From the NCBI GenBank assembly GCA_033721095.1, contig JAWWBG010000145.1, positions 1 through 7,204 of the forward strand: DNA of 7,204 nt. Direction: 5' to 3'. Within the stretch, counting starts at the first letter, position 1, and each line of letters opens with the position of its first letter. The translations under genes and the position numbers were made by a program. This document shows, in pieces, positions 1-6,171 of the stretch. The notes under the pieces were generated by a model, which was not told the DNA's origin, did no database searches, and was given only the letters and a program-made list of their open reading frames with translations. This DNA comes from JAWWBG01 sp033721095 (GTDB lineage Bacteria; Actinomycetota; Nitriliruptoria; Nitriliruptorales; Nitriliruptoraceae).

Positions 1-460
1 AGTTCCCGAGCATCTCCGCACCCCGCTGGGCGAACTCGGGATTGACCGTCTCAGCGACCTCGGCCCACGCGCGAATCACCGGTCCGTAGTGCTCGTACAG
101 GACCGCAAAACGGCTGAGCCACTCGCGCAGTTCGGCGCGTCCCGCAGCGTCCGGCGTCACGTCGCCGAGGGTCTCAAGCAGCGCATCCATCTCCTCGGAG
201 CAGTGGGCGATCAGGCTGCCGAGAAGGTCCTCCTTGTTGGAGAAGTACAGGTAGAAGGTGCCGTGCGAGGTCTTGGCCGCCTTGACGATGTCGTCCACCC
301 GCGTCGCGTGGAAGCCGCGCTTGCCGAAGACCTCGATGCCAGCGTCGAGGAGCTTGTTCACCGTCTTCTTGCCCTGCGCGCGCAGCGAGCGCTCCTGGGC
401 GGGCGCTCCGCCAACGGGATCACCGCGCTCGGATGGCGGCGTCGGCTGGTACTCGGGCAC
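1..460 (-). CDS. TetR/AcrR-family transcriptional regulator (3' end beyond window)
   Basis: Reading the minus strand from a GTG at 460 gives 153 codons with no stop before the left edge, so the C-terminal ligand-binding part is missing. Residues about 29-80 form a typical TetR DNA-binding domain: helix 1 around KKTVNKLLDAGIEVFGKRGF, then the helix-turn-helix TRVDDIVKAAKTSHGTFYLYF, followed by NKEDLL. The rest (about 81-153) is helical, as expected for the start of the effector domain. An in-frame TGA lies upstream and I see no ATG between it and the domain, so GTG 460 is the best start. It leaves an unusually long N-terminal tail of about 28 Pro/Gly-rich residues and has only a weak ribosome site. 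The gene is divergent from the SDR operon, with a palindrome between them. Auto-regulation and control of the neighbouring catabolic genes is inferred from that arrangement. The family is certain; the ligand, probably an acyl-CoA of the pathway, is a guess. Confidence 0.93.
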   Translation of the reverse strand, partial: MPEYQPTPPSERGDPVGGAPAQERSLRAQGKKTVNKLLDAGIEVFGKRGFHATRVDDIVKAAKTSHGTFYLYFSNKEDLLGSLIAHCSEEMDALLETLGDVTPDAAGRAELREWLSRFAVLYEHYGPVIRAWAEVAETVNPEFAQRGAEMLGN

Positions 461-499
461 GGACGGACTTTCGCTGTGGGCGCCCCCTGGAGCGCCAGA

Positions 500-521
500 A
501 ACCTGACGTGCGCGTCAGAGT
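500..521. promoter_or_regulatory. Inverted-repeat operator 1, between tetR-type gene and SDR operon
   Basis: The sequence reads AACCTGAC, a 6-base spacer, then GTCAGAGT. The inner core CTGACG-TGCG-CGTCAG (503-518) is a perfect 6-base-arm inverted repeat. It lies 39 bases upstream of both divergent start codons (SDR ATG at 561, regulator GTG at 460). A near copy is found at 6121-6142 in the other divergent promoter region, with 17 of 22 bases identical. TetR repressors commonly bind palindromes of this size next to their own gene, so assignment to the adjacent TetR protein is a strong inference but not shown by sequence alone. Confidence 0.78.
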
Positions 522-526
522 AGGAT
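521..526 (+). promoter_or_regulatory. Candidate -10 element of the SDR operon
   Basis: TAGGAT starts at the last base of operator 1, 34 bases before the SDR start codon, and fits the loose actinobacterial -10 pattern TAnnnT. No convincing -35 hexamer lies 17-18 bases upstream (around 497-503). A similar TTGGAT sits at the same place relative to operator 2 (6141-6146). If real, RNA polymerase and the operator-bound repressor would compete directly. This is weak evidence resting on one hexamer. Confidence 0.3.
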
Positions 527-560
527 TTTTTCACCGCCGTCGCTCATCCGGGGATTTCGC

Positions 561-1457
561 ATGCTGCTCGAGGATCGTGTCGCCATCGTCACCGGCGCCG
601 GACGCGGCATCGGGCGGGAGTTCGCCCTCTGCCTGGCCGCCGAAGGCGCCAAGGTCGTGGTCAACGACATCGGTGCGTCATTGGATGGCCGTGAGGAAGG
701 TGACGACCCGGCCACCGAGGTCTGCAGCGAGATCGAGAAGAACGGTGGCGCTGCCGTCCCGGCCCACGATTCCGTGAGCGATTACGAGGCGGCCGGACGC
801 ATCGTCCAGACGGCGATCGACACGTTCGGGCGCGTCGACATCGTGGTCAACAACGCCGGGATCATCCGCGACCGCACACTCGTGAAGATGGACGAGGCCG
901 ACTTCGACGCCGTCGTGGCCGTCCACCTCAAGGGCACGTTCAACATGGTCCGGCACGCCGCGCCACTGATGAAGGAGCAGGGCTACGGCCGGATCATCAA
1001 CATCACCTCGTCCGCGGGCCTGCGCGGCAACTTCGGCCAGACCAACTACGGCGCCGCGAAGGCCGGCATCATGGGCATGACGTTCGTGTGGGCGCTGGAG
1101 CTGGGGAAGTACGGCGTGACCGTGAATGCCATGGCCCCCGCCGGCGTCACGAGGATGACGCAGGGTCTCTACGACCGCACCGGCAACGAGCCACCGCCCG
1201 ACGCAGACCCCTCCCTGAACGCGCCGCTGGTCGCGTTCCTCGCCTCCGAACGTGCCGGCGCCGTGAACGGCCAGGTCTTCGGCCGCACGGGCTGGAGCTA
1301 CACGCTGTTCCAGACGCCACGGCAGGTGGCCTCGATGTACCGGCCGGGTGGGTTCACGCCGGCCGAGGTGGCCGAGCACTTCGAGGTCACGTTGGGCCAG
1401 CACCTCCAGCCCGTCGGGATGCCGGCGCCCCTGGACCAGGGCTACGAGAAGAAGTGA
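561..1457 (+). CDS. Short-chain dehydrogenase, (3R)-hydroxyacyl-CoA dehydrogenase (MFE-2) type
   Basis: This 298-residue SDR probably oxidises a 3-hydroxyacyl-CoA to the 3-ketoacyl-CoA with NAD+ in the cytoplasm. Visible motifs are the Rossmann glycine motif TGAGRGIG (11-18), an acidic residue after strand 2 in VVND (Asp36, favouring NAD over NADP), NNAGI (97-101), and the catalytic Ser150, Tyr163 and Lys167 in TNYGAAK. His122 in VHLKGTF replaces the usual tetrad Asn. That His, the DSV near 70-72, NNAGIIRDR and GNFGQ before the catalytic Tyr all recall the dehydrogenase domain of peroxisomal multifunctional enzyme 2, which acts on (3R)-hydroxyacyl-CoAs. A C-terminal extension of about 65 residues (about 233-298) goes beyond the usual 250-residue SDR. 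The ATG is preceded by a good ribosome site, GGGGA at 550-554 with six bases between. It is first in a plus-strand operon, 19 bases before the LLM gene. Stereospecificity and substrate are inferred from motif resemblance. Confidence 0.9.
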   Translation: MLLEDRVAIVTGAGRGIGREFALCLAAEGAKVVVNDIGASLDGREEGDDPATEVCSEIEKNGGAAVPAHDSVSDYEAAGRIVQTAIDTFGRVDIVVNNAGIIRDRTLVKMDEADFDAVVAVHLKGTFNMVRHAAPLMKEQGYGRIINITSSAGLRGNFGQTNYGAAKAGIMGMTFVWALELGKYGVTVNAMAPAGVTRMTQGLYDRTGNEPPPDADPSLNAPLVAFLASERAGAVNGQVFGRTGWSYTLFQTPRQVASMYRPGGFTPAEVAEHFEVTLGQHLQPVGMPAPLDQGYEKK

Positions 1458-1476
1458 CGGGTCTGGGCAGTCAGTG

Positions 1477-2340
1477 ATGCGCATTGGCCTCGTCACGCCG
1501 ATCGTGATCCGCAACCCCGCGGGACACAACCCGTGGGAGGCGACGGCCACGGTCGAGGACCTGCGCCGGATCGCGATGGCTGCCGACGAGCTGGGCTTCC
1601 ACCACCTGGCCGCCAGCGAACACATTGGGATCCCGGCGTCCGAGCAGGGGCGTCGCGGCACCGTCTACTGGGACGCGCTTGCGACCTTGTCGTACCTGGC
1701 GGCCTGCACCTCGCGGATCCGGCTGCTCTCCCACTGCGTCGTCCTGCCCTACCACCATCCGCTCGAGATCGTGAAGCGCTGGGGCACCCTCGATCAGCTG
1801 TCGGGCGGCCGGTTGACGCTCGGCGTCGGCGTCGGATCCCTGGCCGAGGAGTTCGCGCTGCTCGACATTCCGATGGAGGGTCGCGGGGAGCGGGCCGACG
1901 AGGCCATCGCGGCCATCCGATCGGCCTGGGGGGTCCGCGAACCATCATTCAACGGCGCCCACTTCGCCTGGGACGGGCTGGTCGTCGAGCCCAACGGCGT
2001 CCAGGAGCACCTGCCGATCTGGGTCGGCGGCCGAACCCGTCGGTCGCTGCGCCGGGCGGTTGAGCTCGGGAGCGGCTGGGTGCCCTTCGGGCTGGCGCCG
2101 GACGAGGTCGCCGCGATGCTGGCCGAGGTCGAGGTGCCCGACGACTTCGAGGTTGTCCTCCGGCCGGGCCACGATCTGATCGACCCACAGGCCGATCCCG
2201 ACGGCGTGATGGCCACGCTGGAGGCCCTGTCGGCGGCCGGTGGGACCATGCACAACGTTCGGCTCCGTGCCGACTCACCGGCACACTTCATCGAGCAGCT
2301 CGGACATCTGGCCGGGCTTGTCGACCTCGAGGCGCCGTGA
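1477..2340 (+). CDS. LLM-class flavin/F420-dependent oxidoreductase
   Basis: The 287-residue product is a luciferase-like (TIM-barrel) oxidoreductase, a family that uses reduced FMN for monooxygenation or coenzyme F420 for hydride transfer. Landmarks are the N-terminal strand MRIGLVTPIV, ADELGFHHLAASEHI (36-50), YHHPLEIVKRWGTLDQLSGGRL (92-113) followed by the glycine-rich GVGVGSLAEEF (116-126), and LPIWVGGRTRRSLRRAVELGSGWVP (179-203), the phosphate-binding region typical of F420-type LLM proteins in actinobacteria. A length near 290 suits the short actinobacterial subgroup. The frame stays open upstream into the SDR gene, but ATG 1477 begins exactly at the conserved first strand. Its stop TGA overlaps the next gene's GTG (GTGA), indicating translational coupling. 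Cofactor choice and substrate cannot be read from sequence. In this cluster it may oxygenate or reduce the acid or CoA ester being degraded. Confidence 0.9.
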   Translation: MRIGLVTPIVIRNPAGHNPWEATATVEDLRRIAMAADELGFHHLAASEHIGIPASEQGRRGTVYWDALATLSYLAACTSRIRLLSHCVVLPYHHPLEIVKRWGTLDQLSGGRLTLGVGVGSLAEEFALLDIPMEGRGERADEAIAAIRSAWGVREPSFNGAHFAWDGLVVEPNGVQEHLPIWVGGRTRRSLRRAVELGSGWVPFGLAPDEVAAMLAEVEVPDDFEVVLRPGHDLIDPQADPDGVMATLEALSAAGGTMHNVRLRADSPAHFIEQLGHLAGLVDLEAP

Positions 2341-2894
2341 GACGGATCCGGATCGTGCTGGTCGTCGCCGCACTGCTCGTCGTCGCCTGCGGCGGGGGCG
2401 AGGTGGCGGTCGAGGCCCCGACGGCGGCAATCACGGCCGTGCCGCTGACCCCGTCGGCAACGGTGTCGCCGAGTGCGACGCCGACCATCGAGCCAAGCCC
2501 GACCACGCCGTCGACGCCGCCGGCTCCCACCCCGTCGCCCTCACCAACACAGCCGACGCCGACCCCGTCTCCGCCTCCGCCCGCCCCGACGATCCTGACC
2601 GCCGATGACTCCGGCGGAACGTTCCGAGTCGGCGTTGGCGAGGTTCTCCTCGTGCGGCTCGGCGAGGAGGGGATGCGGTGGTCGGACCTGTCGCAGTCCG
2701 GCGACGCCGTCGCGGTTCACGAACGGCTGTTCCTCGTCGACCCGGGCTACCGCGAGTGGGAGGTGACCGGCGTCAAGCCGGGCGAGTCCGTCCTCACGTC
2801 GACCGGCGGCCTGCCCTGCCACGACGAAACGCCACCGTGCCTGGCCCCGAACCGCCTCTTCGAGGTCACGATCGTCGTTGAGCAGCGGACGTGA
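2337..2894 (+). CDS. Small secreted lipoprotein with Pro/Ser/Thr-rich linker
   Basis: The 185-residue product has a lipoprotein signal: basic MRRIR, a hydrophobic stretch IVLVVAALLVVA, then Cys18 in the lipobox VVAC. It should be lipid-anchored on the outer face of the membrane. Residues about 28-84 are a low-complexity linker almost wholly of Pro, Ser, Thr and Ala. Residues about 85-185 form a small beta-rich domain with SGGTFRVGVGEVLLVRLGEEGMRW, then EWEVTGVKPGESVLTS, two cysteines (161 and 168) that could form a disulfide, and a final strand FEVTIVVEQ. The strand and PGE pattern resembles the Ig-like fold of chagasin-type (I42) inhibitors, but the signature NPTTG and RPW loops are absent, so no function is assigned. 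GTG 2337 overlaps the LLM stop by four bases and has GAGG at 2329-2332. It is the last gene of the operon, six bases from the converging CoA-transferase stop. Confidence 0.85.
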   Translation: MRRIRIVLVVAALLVVACGGGEVAVEAPTAAITAVPLTPSATVSPSATPTIEPSPTTPSTPPAPTPSPSPTQPTPTPSPPPPAPTILTADDSGGTFRVGVGEVLLVRLGEEGMRWSDLSQSGDAVAVHERLFLVDPGYREWEVTGVKPGESVLTSTGGLPCHDETPPCLAPNRLFEVTIVVEQRT

Positions 2895-2900
2895 GCGGCG

Positions 2901-4097
2901 TCAGATGGCGCCGGCGTCGCGGGCGGCCGCGTACTCGTCGTCGCTGACGCCGACGAGGCCCTGCCAGACCTCCTCGTTGTGCTCGCCCAGCCGCGGGGCA
3001 CCTGATGGCGTCGGGAGGCTCTCGCCGACGAACCGAGGATGGGGTGCCTGCTGGAGCATCGGACCGACGACCGGATCGTCGACTGTGACGAGGTCGCCGC
3101 GGGCTCGGACGTGTTCGTCGACGACGATGTCCGCCGATGAGTGAACGAGGGCGACCGGCACACCGGCAGCCAGGCACAGTTCCTCCGCTTCGGCTGCCGT
3201 CGACGACCCGACCCAGTCGGCAACGATGGCGTTGATGTCGTCGGCGTGTTCGCCCCGGTCAGCGGTGCTCGCGAACCGGTGGTCGTCGAGGAGGTCAGGC
3301 CGCCCCATTGCGTCGCACAGGCGCCGAAAATTGGCATCCGACCCGGCAACGATCGCGACCCACCGGCCGTCCGCCGACCGATAGTTGTCCATCGGCGCGG
3401 CGTCACGAACCCGATTGCCCGTGCGTTCTCGCACCAGCCCGAGCCGGTCCTGGGCGGCCACGGTCCACTCCATGATGCGGAGGATCGACGCGTGCAGCGG
3501 CGCGTCCACGACGCGTCCCCGGCCGGTCCCGTGCGCGTCGCGGTCGTACAGCGCGGCGACGGCGGCCTCTGCTGCGAACACGCCCGTGAGGTAGTCCGCC
3601 AGCGTGACCCCCGGGCGCATCGGCGGGCCGTCGAGATCACCCGTGACGTGCAACAGGCCGCCGTGGGCGATCCCCATCCGGTCCAGAGCGGGCCGCTGGG
3701 CGTACGGGCCGTCCTGGCCGAAACCCGAGATCCGCACGTAGACCAAGGAGTCGGGCAGGTCGGCTGGGCCCAGGCCCCACTCCTCCATCGTGCCGGGTCG
3801 GAAGTTCTCGACCAGCACGTCGGCGTTCGCGACCAGCCGACCGAAAAGGTCCTGGCCGACCTCGCTGCGCAGGTCGCACGTCACCGACTTGCGCCCCCGA
3901 CCCTCGACAGCCCACCACAACGAGTAGCCGTCCTCGAACGGGCCGAGCTCGCGCAGGAAGTCACCGCCATCGGGGCGTTCGACCTTGATGACCTCGGCGC
4001 CCTGCTCTCCGAGCAACCCGGCACAGAACGGCGCGCCGATGCGTGTGCCGGCGTCGATGACGCGCAGGCCGTGAAGCGGCCCGTCAGTCACCGTCAC
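2901..4097 (-). CDS. CaiB/BaiF family III CoA-transferase
   Basis: The 398-residue product should transfer CoA from an acyl-CoA donor to a free acid, activating the substrate without ATP. Family III features are the N-terminal LHGLRVIDAGTRIGAPFCAGLLGEQGAEVIKVERP (8-42) with GGDFLR after it, RGRKSVTCDL (67-76), DVLVENFRPG (93-102), ISGFGQDGPY (123-132), and LADYLTG with Asp168 at the place of the catalytic Asp (Asp169 in formyl-CoA transferase). GTGRGRVVD and the C-terminal LGEHNEEV are also typical, and the length is normal for the family. GTG 4097 is taken as start; it overlaps the end of the crotonase gene by 14 bases. A GTG two codons later (4091) would reduce the overlap to eight bases. 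It is third in the minus operon after the dehydrogenase and the crotonase. Related members act on carnitine, bile acids, oxalate or succinate-linked acids, and some are racemases; the donor and acceptor here are unknown. Confidence 0.93.
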   Translation of the reverse strand: MTVTDGPLHGLRVIDAGTRIGAPFCAGLLGEQGAEVIKVERPDGGDFLRELGPFEDGYSLWWAVEGRGRKSVTCDLRSEVGQDLFGRLVANADVLVENFRPGTMEEWGLGPADLPDSLVYVRISGFGQDGPYAQRPALDRMGIAHGGLLHVTGDLDGPPMRPGVTLADYLTGVFAAEAAVAALYDRDAHGTGRGRVVDAPLHASILRIMEWTVAAQDRLGLVRERTGNRVRDAAPMDNYRSADGRWVAIVAGSDANFRRLCDAMGRPDLLDDHRFASTADRGEHADDINAIVADWVGSSTAAEAEELCLAAGVPVALVHSSADIVVDEHVRARGDLVTVDDPVVGPMLQQAPHPRFVGESLPTPSGAPRLGEHNEEVWQGLVGVSDDEYAAARDAGAI

Positions 4098-4923
4098 GCT
4101 CGGCGATGACCTGCTTGACGCTGCCGGTCTCCTGCCGCTTCTTCGCCATGCCCAGGGCCGTCTCGGTGTTGGAGGTGAACTGGTGGATCATGAAGTGGTG
4201 CCGGAAAGCGGCCAGCTTCCCGCCGAGGTCCTCGGCCTCGTTGATCGAACGCTTGACCATCTGGGCCGTGATGGGTGGGACCTTGGCGATTTCGGTGGCG
4301 AGCTCGGCGGTGGCCGCTTCGAGGTCGGCACGGGGCACGACCCGGTTGACCATCCCGAGCGCCTTGGCCTCCTCGGCGGCGACGCGCCGGCCGGTCAGCA
4401 GGAACTCCTTGGCTCCGCGGAATCCCATGAGGTATGGCTCGACCAAGAGCTCGACGCCGGCACCGGACATCTTCAGGACGGGGTTGGTGAAGAAGGCGTC
4501 GTCGGCTGCGACGACCAGGTCGACGACACCGACCAGCATCATGCCAGCTGCCGCGCAGGCGCCCTGGACCCTCGCGATGGTGGGTTTGGGGAAGTCGCGG
4601 ATGCGCATGCACTTGTCGAAGTACATGACCTGCTCGTGCTCGAGCTTGCCCTCGGCCGTGTCGCGCTTGCGCCGCCACTCGTCGGGTTCCTCCTCGCCGA
4701 CGATGGCCTTGAGGTCGTGGCCCGCGCAGAAGTGGTCACCGGCACCGGCGAGGATCACGACGCGAACGTCGTCGTCGGCTGCTGCCAGGTCGAAGGCACG
4801 ATCGGTGTCCTCGATCAGGGCGGTCGACTGGGCGTTGCGGACCTCGGGGCGGTTCATGAGGATCGTCGCGACCGGACCCGCCACCGAGTAGAGGACCGTG
4901 CCCAAGTCGGTGGGTTCGCTCAT
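4084..4923 (-). CDS. Enoyl-CoA hydratase/isomerase (crotonase) family protein, atypical active site
   Basis: The 279-residue product has the crotonase fold. Visible are MNRPEVRNA (23-31), the first oxyanion-hole segment HFCAGHDLK (64-72), the second oxyanion segment VQGACAAAG (119-127), DLVVAADDAFFTNP (135-148), and MGFRGAKEFLLTGRRVAAEEAKALGMVNRVVP (166-197). The position of the hydratase catalytic Glu144 (rat mitochondrial numbering) aligns with Met129, and that of Glu164 with Val149, so both classical acids are missing. Glu158 in GAGVELL is the nearest alternative acid. The pattern recalls an actinobacterial subgroup with AFF.(D/N)PV...GVE that is usually annotated simply as enoyl-CoA hydratase. 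The ATG overlaps the upstream dehydrogenase stop (ATGA), and a strong ribosome site AAGGAG lies at 4937-4932. CoA-ester binding is well supported. Simple hydration is doubtful; isomerisation, hydrolysis or ring chemistry are alternatives. Confidence 0.9.
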   Translation of the reverse strand: MSEPTDLGTVLYSVAGPVATILMNRPEVRNAQSTALIEDTDRAFDLAAADDDVRVVILAGAGDHFCAGHDLKAIVGEEEPDEWRRKRDTAEGKLEHEQVMYFDKCMRIRDFPKPTIARVQGACAAAGMMLVGVVDLVVAADDAFFTNPVLKMSGAGVELLVEPYLMGFRGAKEFLLTGRRVAAEEAKALGMVNRVVPRADLEAATAELATEIAKVPPITAQMVKRSINEAEDLGGKLAAFRHHFMIHQFTSNTETALGMAKKRQETGSVKQVIAERDGD

Positions 4924-6092
4924 GCGGCGGTCTCCTTCCGCGGCGGGCGCGGCAGCCCGAGCACCCGCTCCCCGACGATCGTGCGCTGGATCTCCGACGT
5001 TCCGCCGAAGATCGATGATGCCTTGTAGTACAGCCACGATCGCTGCCAGCTCGGATCATCCCACGTGGCGGCCTCCGGGCCGAGGATGTCCATCGCGGTG
5101 TCGTGCAGCCGCGTGCTCATCTGTGACCACCACAGCTTGAGGGCCGAGCCCTCCGGGCCGGGTTCCTCGCCGCGCTCCAGTCGAGACAGCGTCCGCCAGT
5201 TGTGCAGCTGGAAGATGCGCACCTCGGCGTAGGCGGCCGCGAGCCGCTGGCGGTGGCGGACGTCCTCGAACGCGTCGCGTTCCAGGGCCAGCCGCAGCAG
5301 CTGTTCGAGCAGCTGGAAGTGGCGGACCAGCTGACGCGGGTTGACGCCGCGCTCGAACGAGAGGGTCGAGCGCGCGACGCGCCAGCCGTCGTCCACCTCG
5401 CCGATCACGTTCTCGTCGGGCACGAACACACCGTCGAGGAACACCTCGTTGAAGTCGGCCTCGTCGGTGATCTGTCGCAGTGGCCGCGTCTCGATGCCGT
5501 CGGCGTGCATGTCGACGACGACGTAGGTGATCCCGGCCTGCTTGCGCGCGTCAGGGTTCGTGCGGGCCAGGCACAGGCCCCAGTCGGCGAACTGCGCCCA
5601 GCTGGTCCACACCTTCTGGCCGGTCAGCAGCCAGCCACCCTCGGTCCTCGTCGCACGCGTGGCGACGGCAGCAAGGTCCGAGCCCGCGCCCGGTTCGCTG
5701 AACAGCTGGCACCACAACCGGGAGGCGTCGAGGATGGACGGCAGCCACCGAGCCTTCTGCTCGTCGGTGCCGTTCGTGAGGATCGTCGGGCCCGCCAGGT
5801 TGACCCCGATCCGGCCGACCAGCTCGGGTGCGCGAACCCGCGCGAGCTCCTCCTGGACGATGAAGTGGCTCGTGGCGTCGAGGCCACGCCCCCCGTACTC
5901 GGTTGGCCACCAGACGCCGACCCAAGCGCCCTCGGCCAGCCGGGCCTGCCACCGACGACCGAACGCGACCTGCTCGTCGAGGCTGGCCAGCGTCGGAGGG
6001 CCGACGGCCACGTCCCAGTCGACATTGTCGGCCAGCCATGCCCGCAACTCGGCGCGGAAGGCGTCCTGGGCGCCGGTGAACGTCAGGTCCAT
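4920..6092 (-). CDS. Acyl-CoA dehydrogenase, probable catalytic subunit
   Basis: The 390-residue flavoenzyme should form the alpha,beta double bond of an acyl-CoA, passing electrons from FAD to electron-transfer flavoprotein. Domains in order: N-terminal helical (about 1-120, with WWPTEYGGRG at 61-70), central beta domain (about 125-235, with QLFSEPGAGSDLA at 129-141 and GQKVWTSWA at 158-166), and C-terminal helical domain with YYKASSIFGGTSEIQRTIVGERVLGLPR (355-382). The position of MCAD's catalytic Glu376 is Gly363, whereas Glu247 in LSFERGV sits where MCAD has Thr255. That is the base location of isovaleryl- and long-chain acyl-CoA dehydrogenases. ATG 6092 is chosen because MDLTFTGAQDAFRAELRAWL is the standard family start; the open frame upstream is antisense to the divergent gene. 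It leads the minus operon and overlaps the next gene as ATGA. Length and motifs resemble M. tuberculosis FadE29-type subunits. Substrate unknown. Confidence 0.94.
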   Translation of the reverse strand: MDLTFTGAQDAFRAELRAWLADNVDWDVAVGPPTLASLDEQVAFGRRWQARLAEGAWVGVWWPTEYGGRGLDATSHFIVQEELARVRAPELVGRIGVNLAGPTILTNGTDEQKARWLPSILDASRLWCQLFSEPGAGSDLAAVATRATRTEGGWLLTGQKVWTSWAQFADWGLCLARTNPDARKQAGITYVVVDMHADGIETRPLRQITDEADFNEVFLDGVFVPDENVIGEVDDGWRVARSTLSFERGVNPRQLVRHFQLLEQLLRLALERDAFEDVRHRQRLAAAYAEVRIFQLHNWRTLSRLERGEEPGPEGSALKLWWSQMSTRLHDTAMDILGPEAATWDDPSWQRSWLYYKASSIFGGTSEIQRTIVGERVLGLPRPPRKETAA

Positions 6093-6120
6093 GGCCCCAT
6101 GAAACCACGGATCGCCCTCG

Positions 6121-6142
6121 AACCTGACACGGGCGTCAGGTT
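6121..6142. promoter_or_regulatory. Inverted-repeat operator 2, between the divergent acyl-CoA dehydrogenases
   Basis: AACCTGAC and GTCAGGTT form a perfect inverted repeat with 8-base arms around a 6-base spacer (ACGGGC). It ends 28 bases before the minus-strand dehydrogenase ATG (6092) and 29 bases before the plus-strand GTG (6172). Compared with the site at 500-521, the spacing is the same and 17 of 22 positions are identical, including the entire left arm and GTCAG of the right arm. The placement at the middle of a 79-base divergent promoter region suggests that one bound repressor shuts both genes. Binding by the TetR protein at the left edge is inferred. Confidence 0.8.
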
Positions 6143-6146
6143 GGAT
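6141..6146 (+). promoter_or_regulatory. Candidate -10 element of the second acyl-CoA dehydrogenase
   Basis: TTGGAT overlaps the last two bases of operator 2, as TAGGAT abuts operator 1 at 521-526. A start of transcription about seven bases later, near 6153, would leave about 19 leader bases before GTG 6172 and would exclude ATG 6145 as the translation start. The -35 region (around 6118-6123, TCGAAC) is a poor match. An alternative is TAGCGT at 6159-6164, which would give a nearly leaderless transcript starting at the GTG. Both are tentative. Confidence 0.25.
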
Positions 6147-6171
6147 GAGGCCACTGGCTAGCGTGCGCGAC

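Noticed and set aside
89..523. Plus-strand open frame of 144 codons over the left edge
   Set aside because: It is antisense to the TetR-type gene, whose minus-strand translation has a clear TetR helix-turn-helix; the plus frame resembles nothing.
1348..1476. Longer version of the LLM protein starting at 1348 inside the SDR gene
   Set aside because: The added residues are Arg/Ser-rich out-of-frame SDR sequence; the conserved first strand begins at ATG 1477.
678..1661. Long minus-strand open frame across the SDR and LLM genes
   Set aside because: It is a shadow in high-G+C DNA; the plus strand encodes two recognisable enzymes there.
2419..2590. Repetitive ccgacc/ccgtcg stretch as a DNA repeat element
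   Set aside because: It is the Pro/Ser/Thr codon run of the lipoprotein linker, with no regular unit length.
3141..4109. Plus-strand frames of over 270 codons at 3141-4109 and 4183-5028
   Set aside because: They lie antisense to the CoA-transferase and to the crotonase and dehydrogenase genes, and match no family.
6082..6089. Extra half-site GTCAGGTC in the first codons of the minus-strand dehydrogenase
   Set aside because: It matches 7 of 8 bases of an operator arm but has no partner arm at the right spacing and encodes the expected Asp-Leu-Thr of the protein start; likely coincidence.
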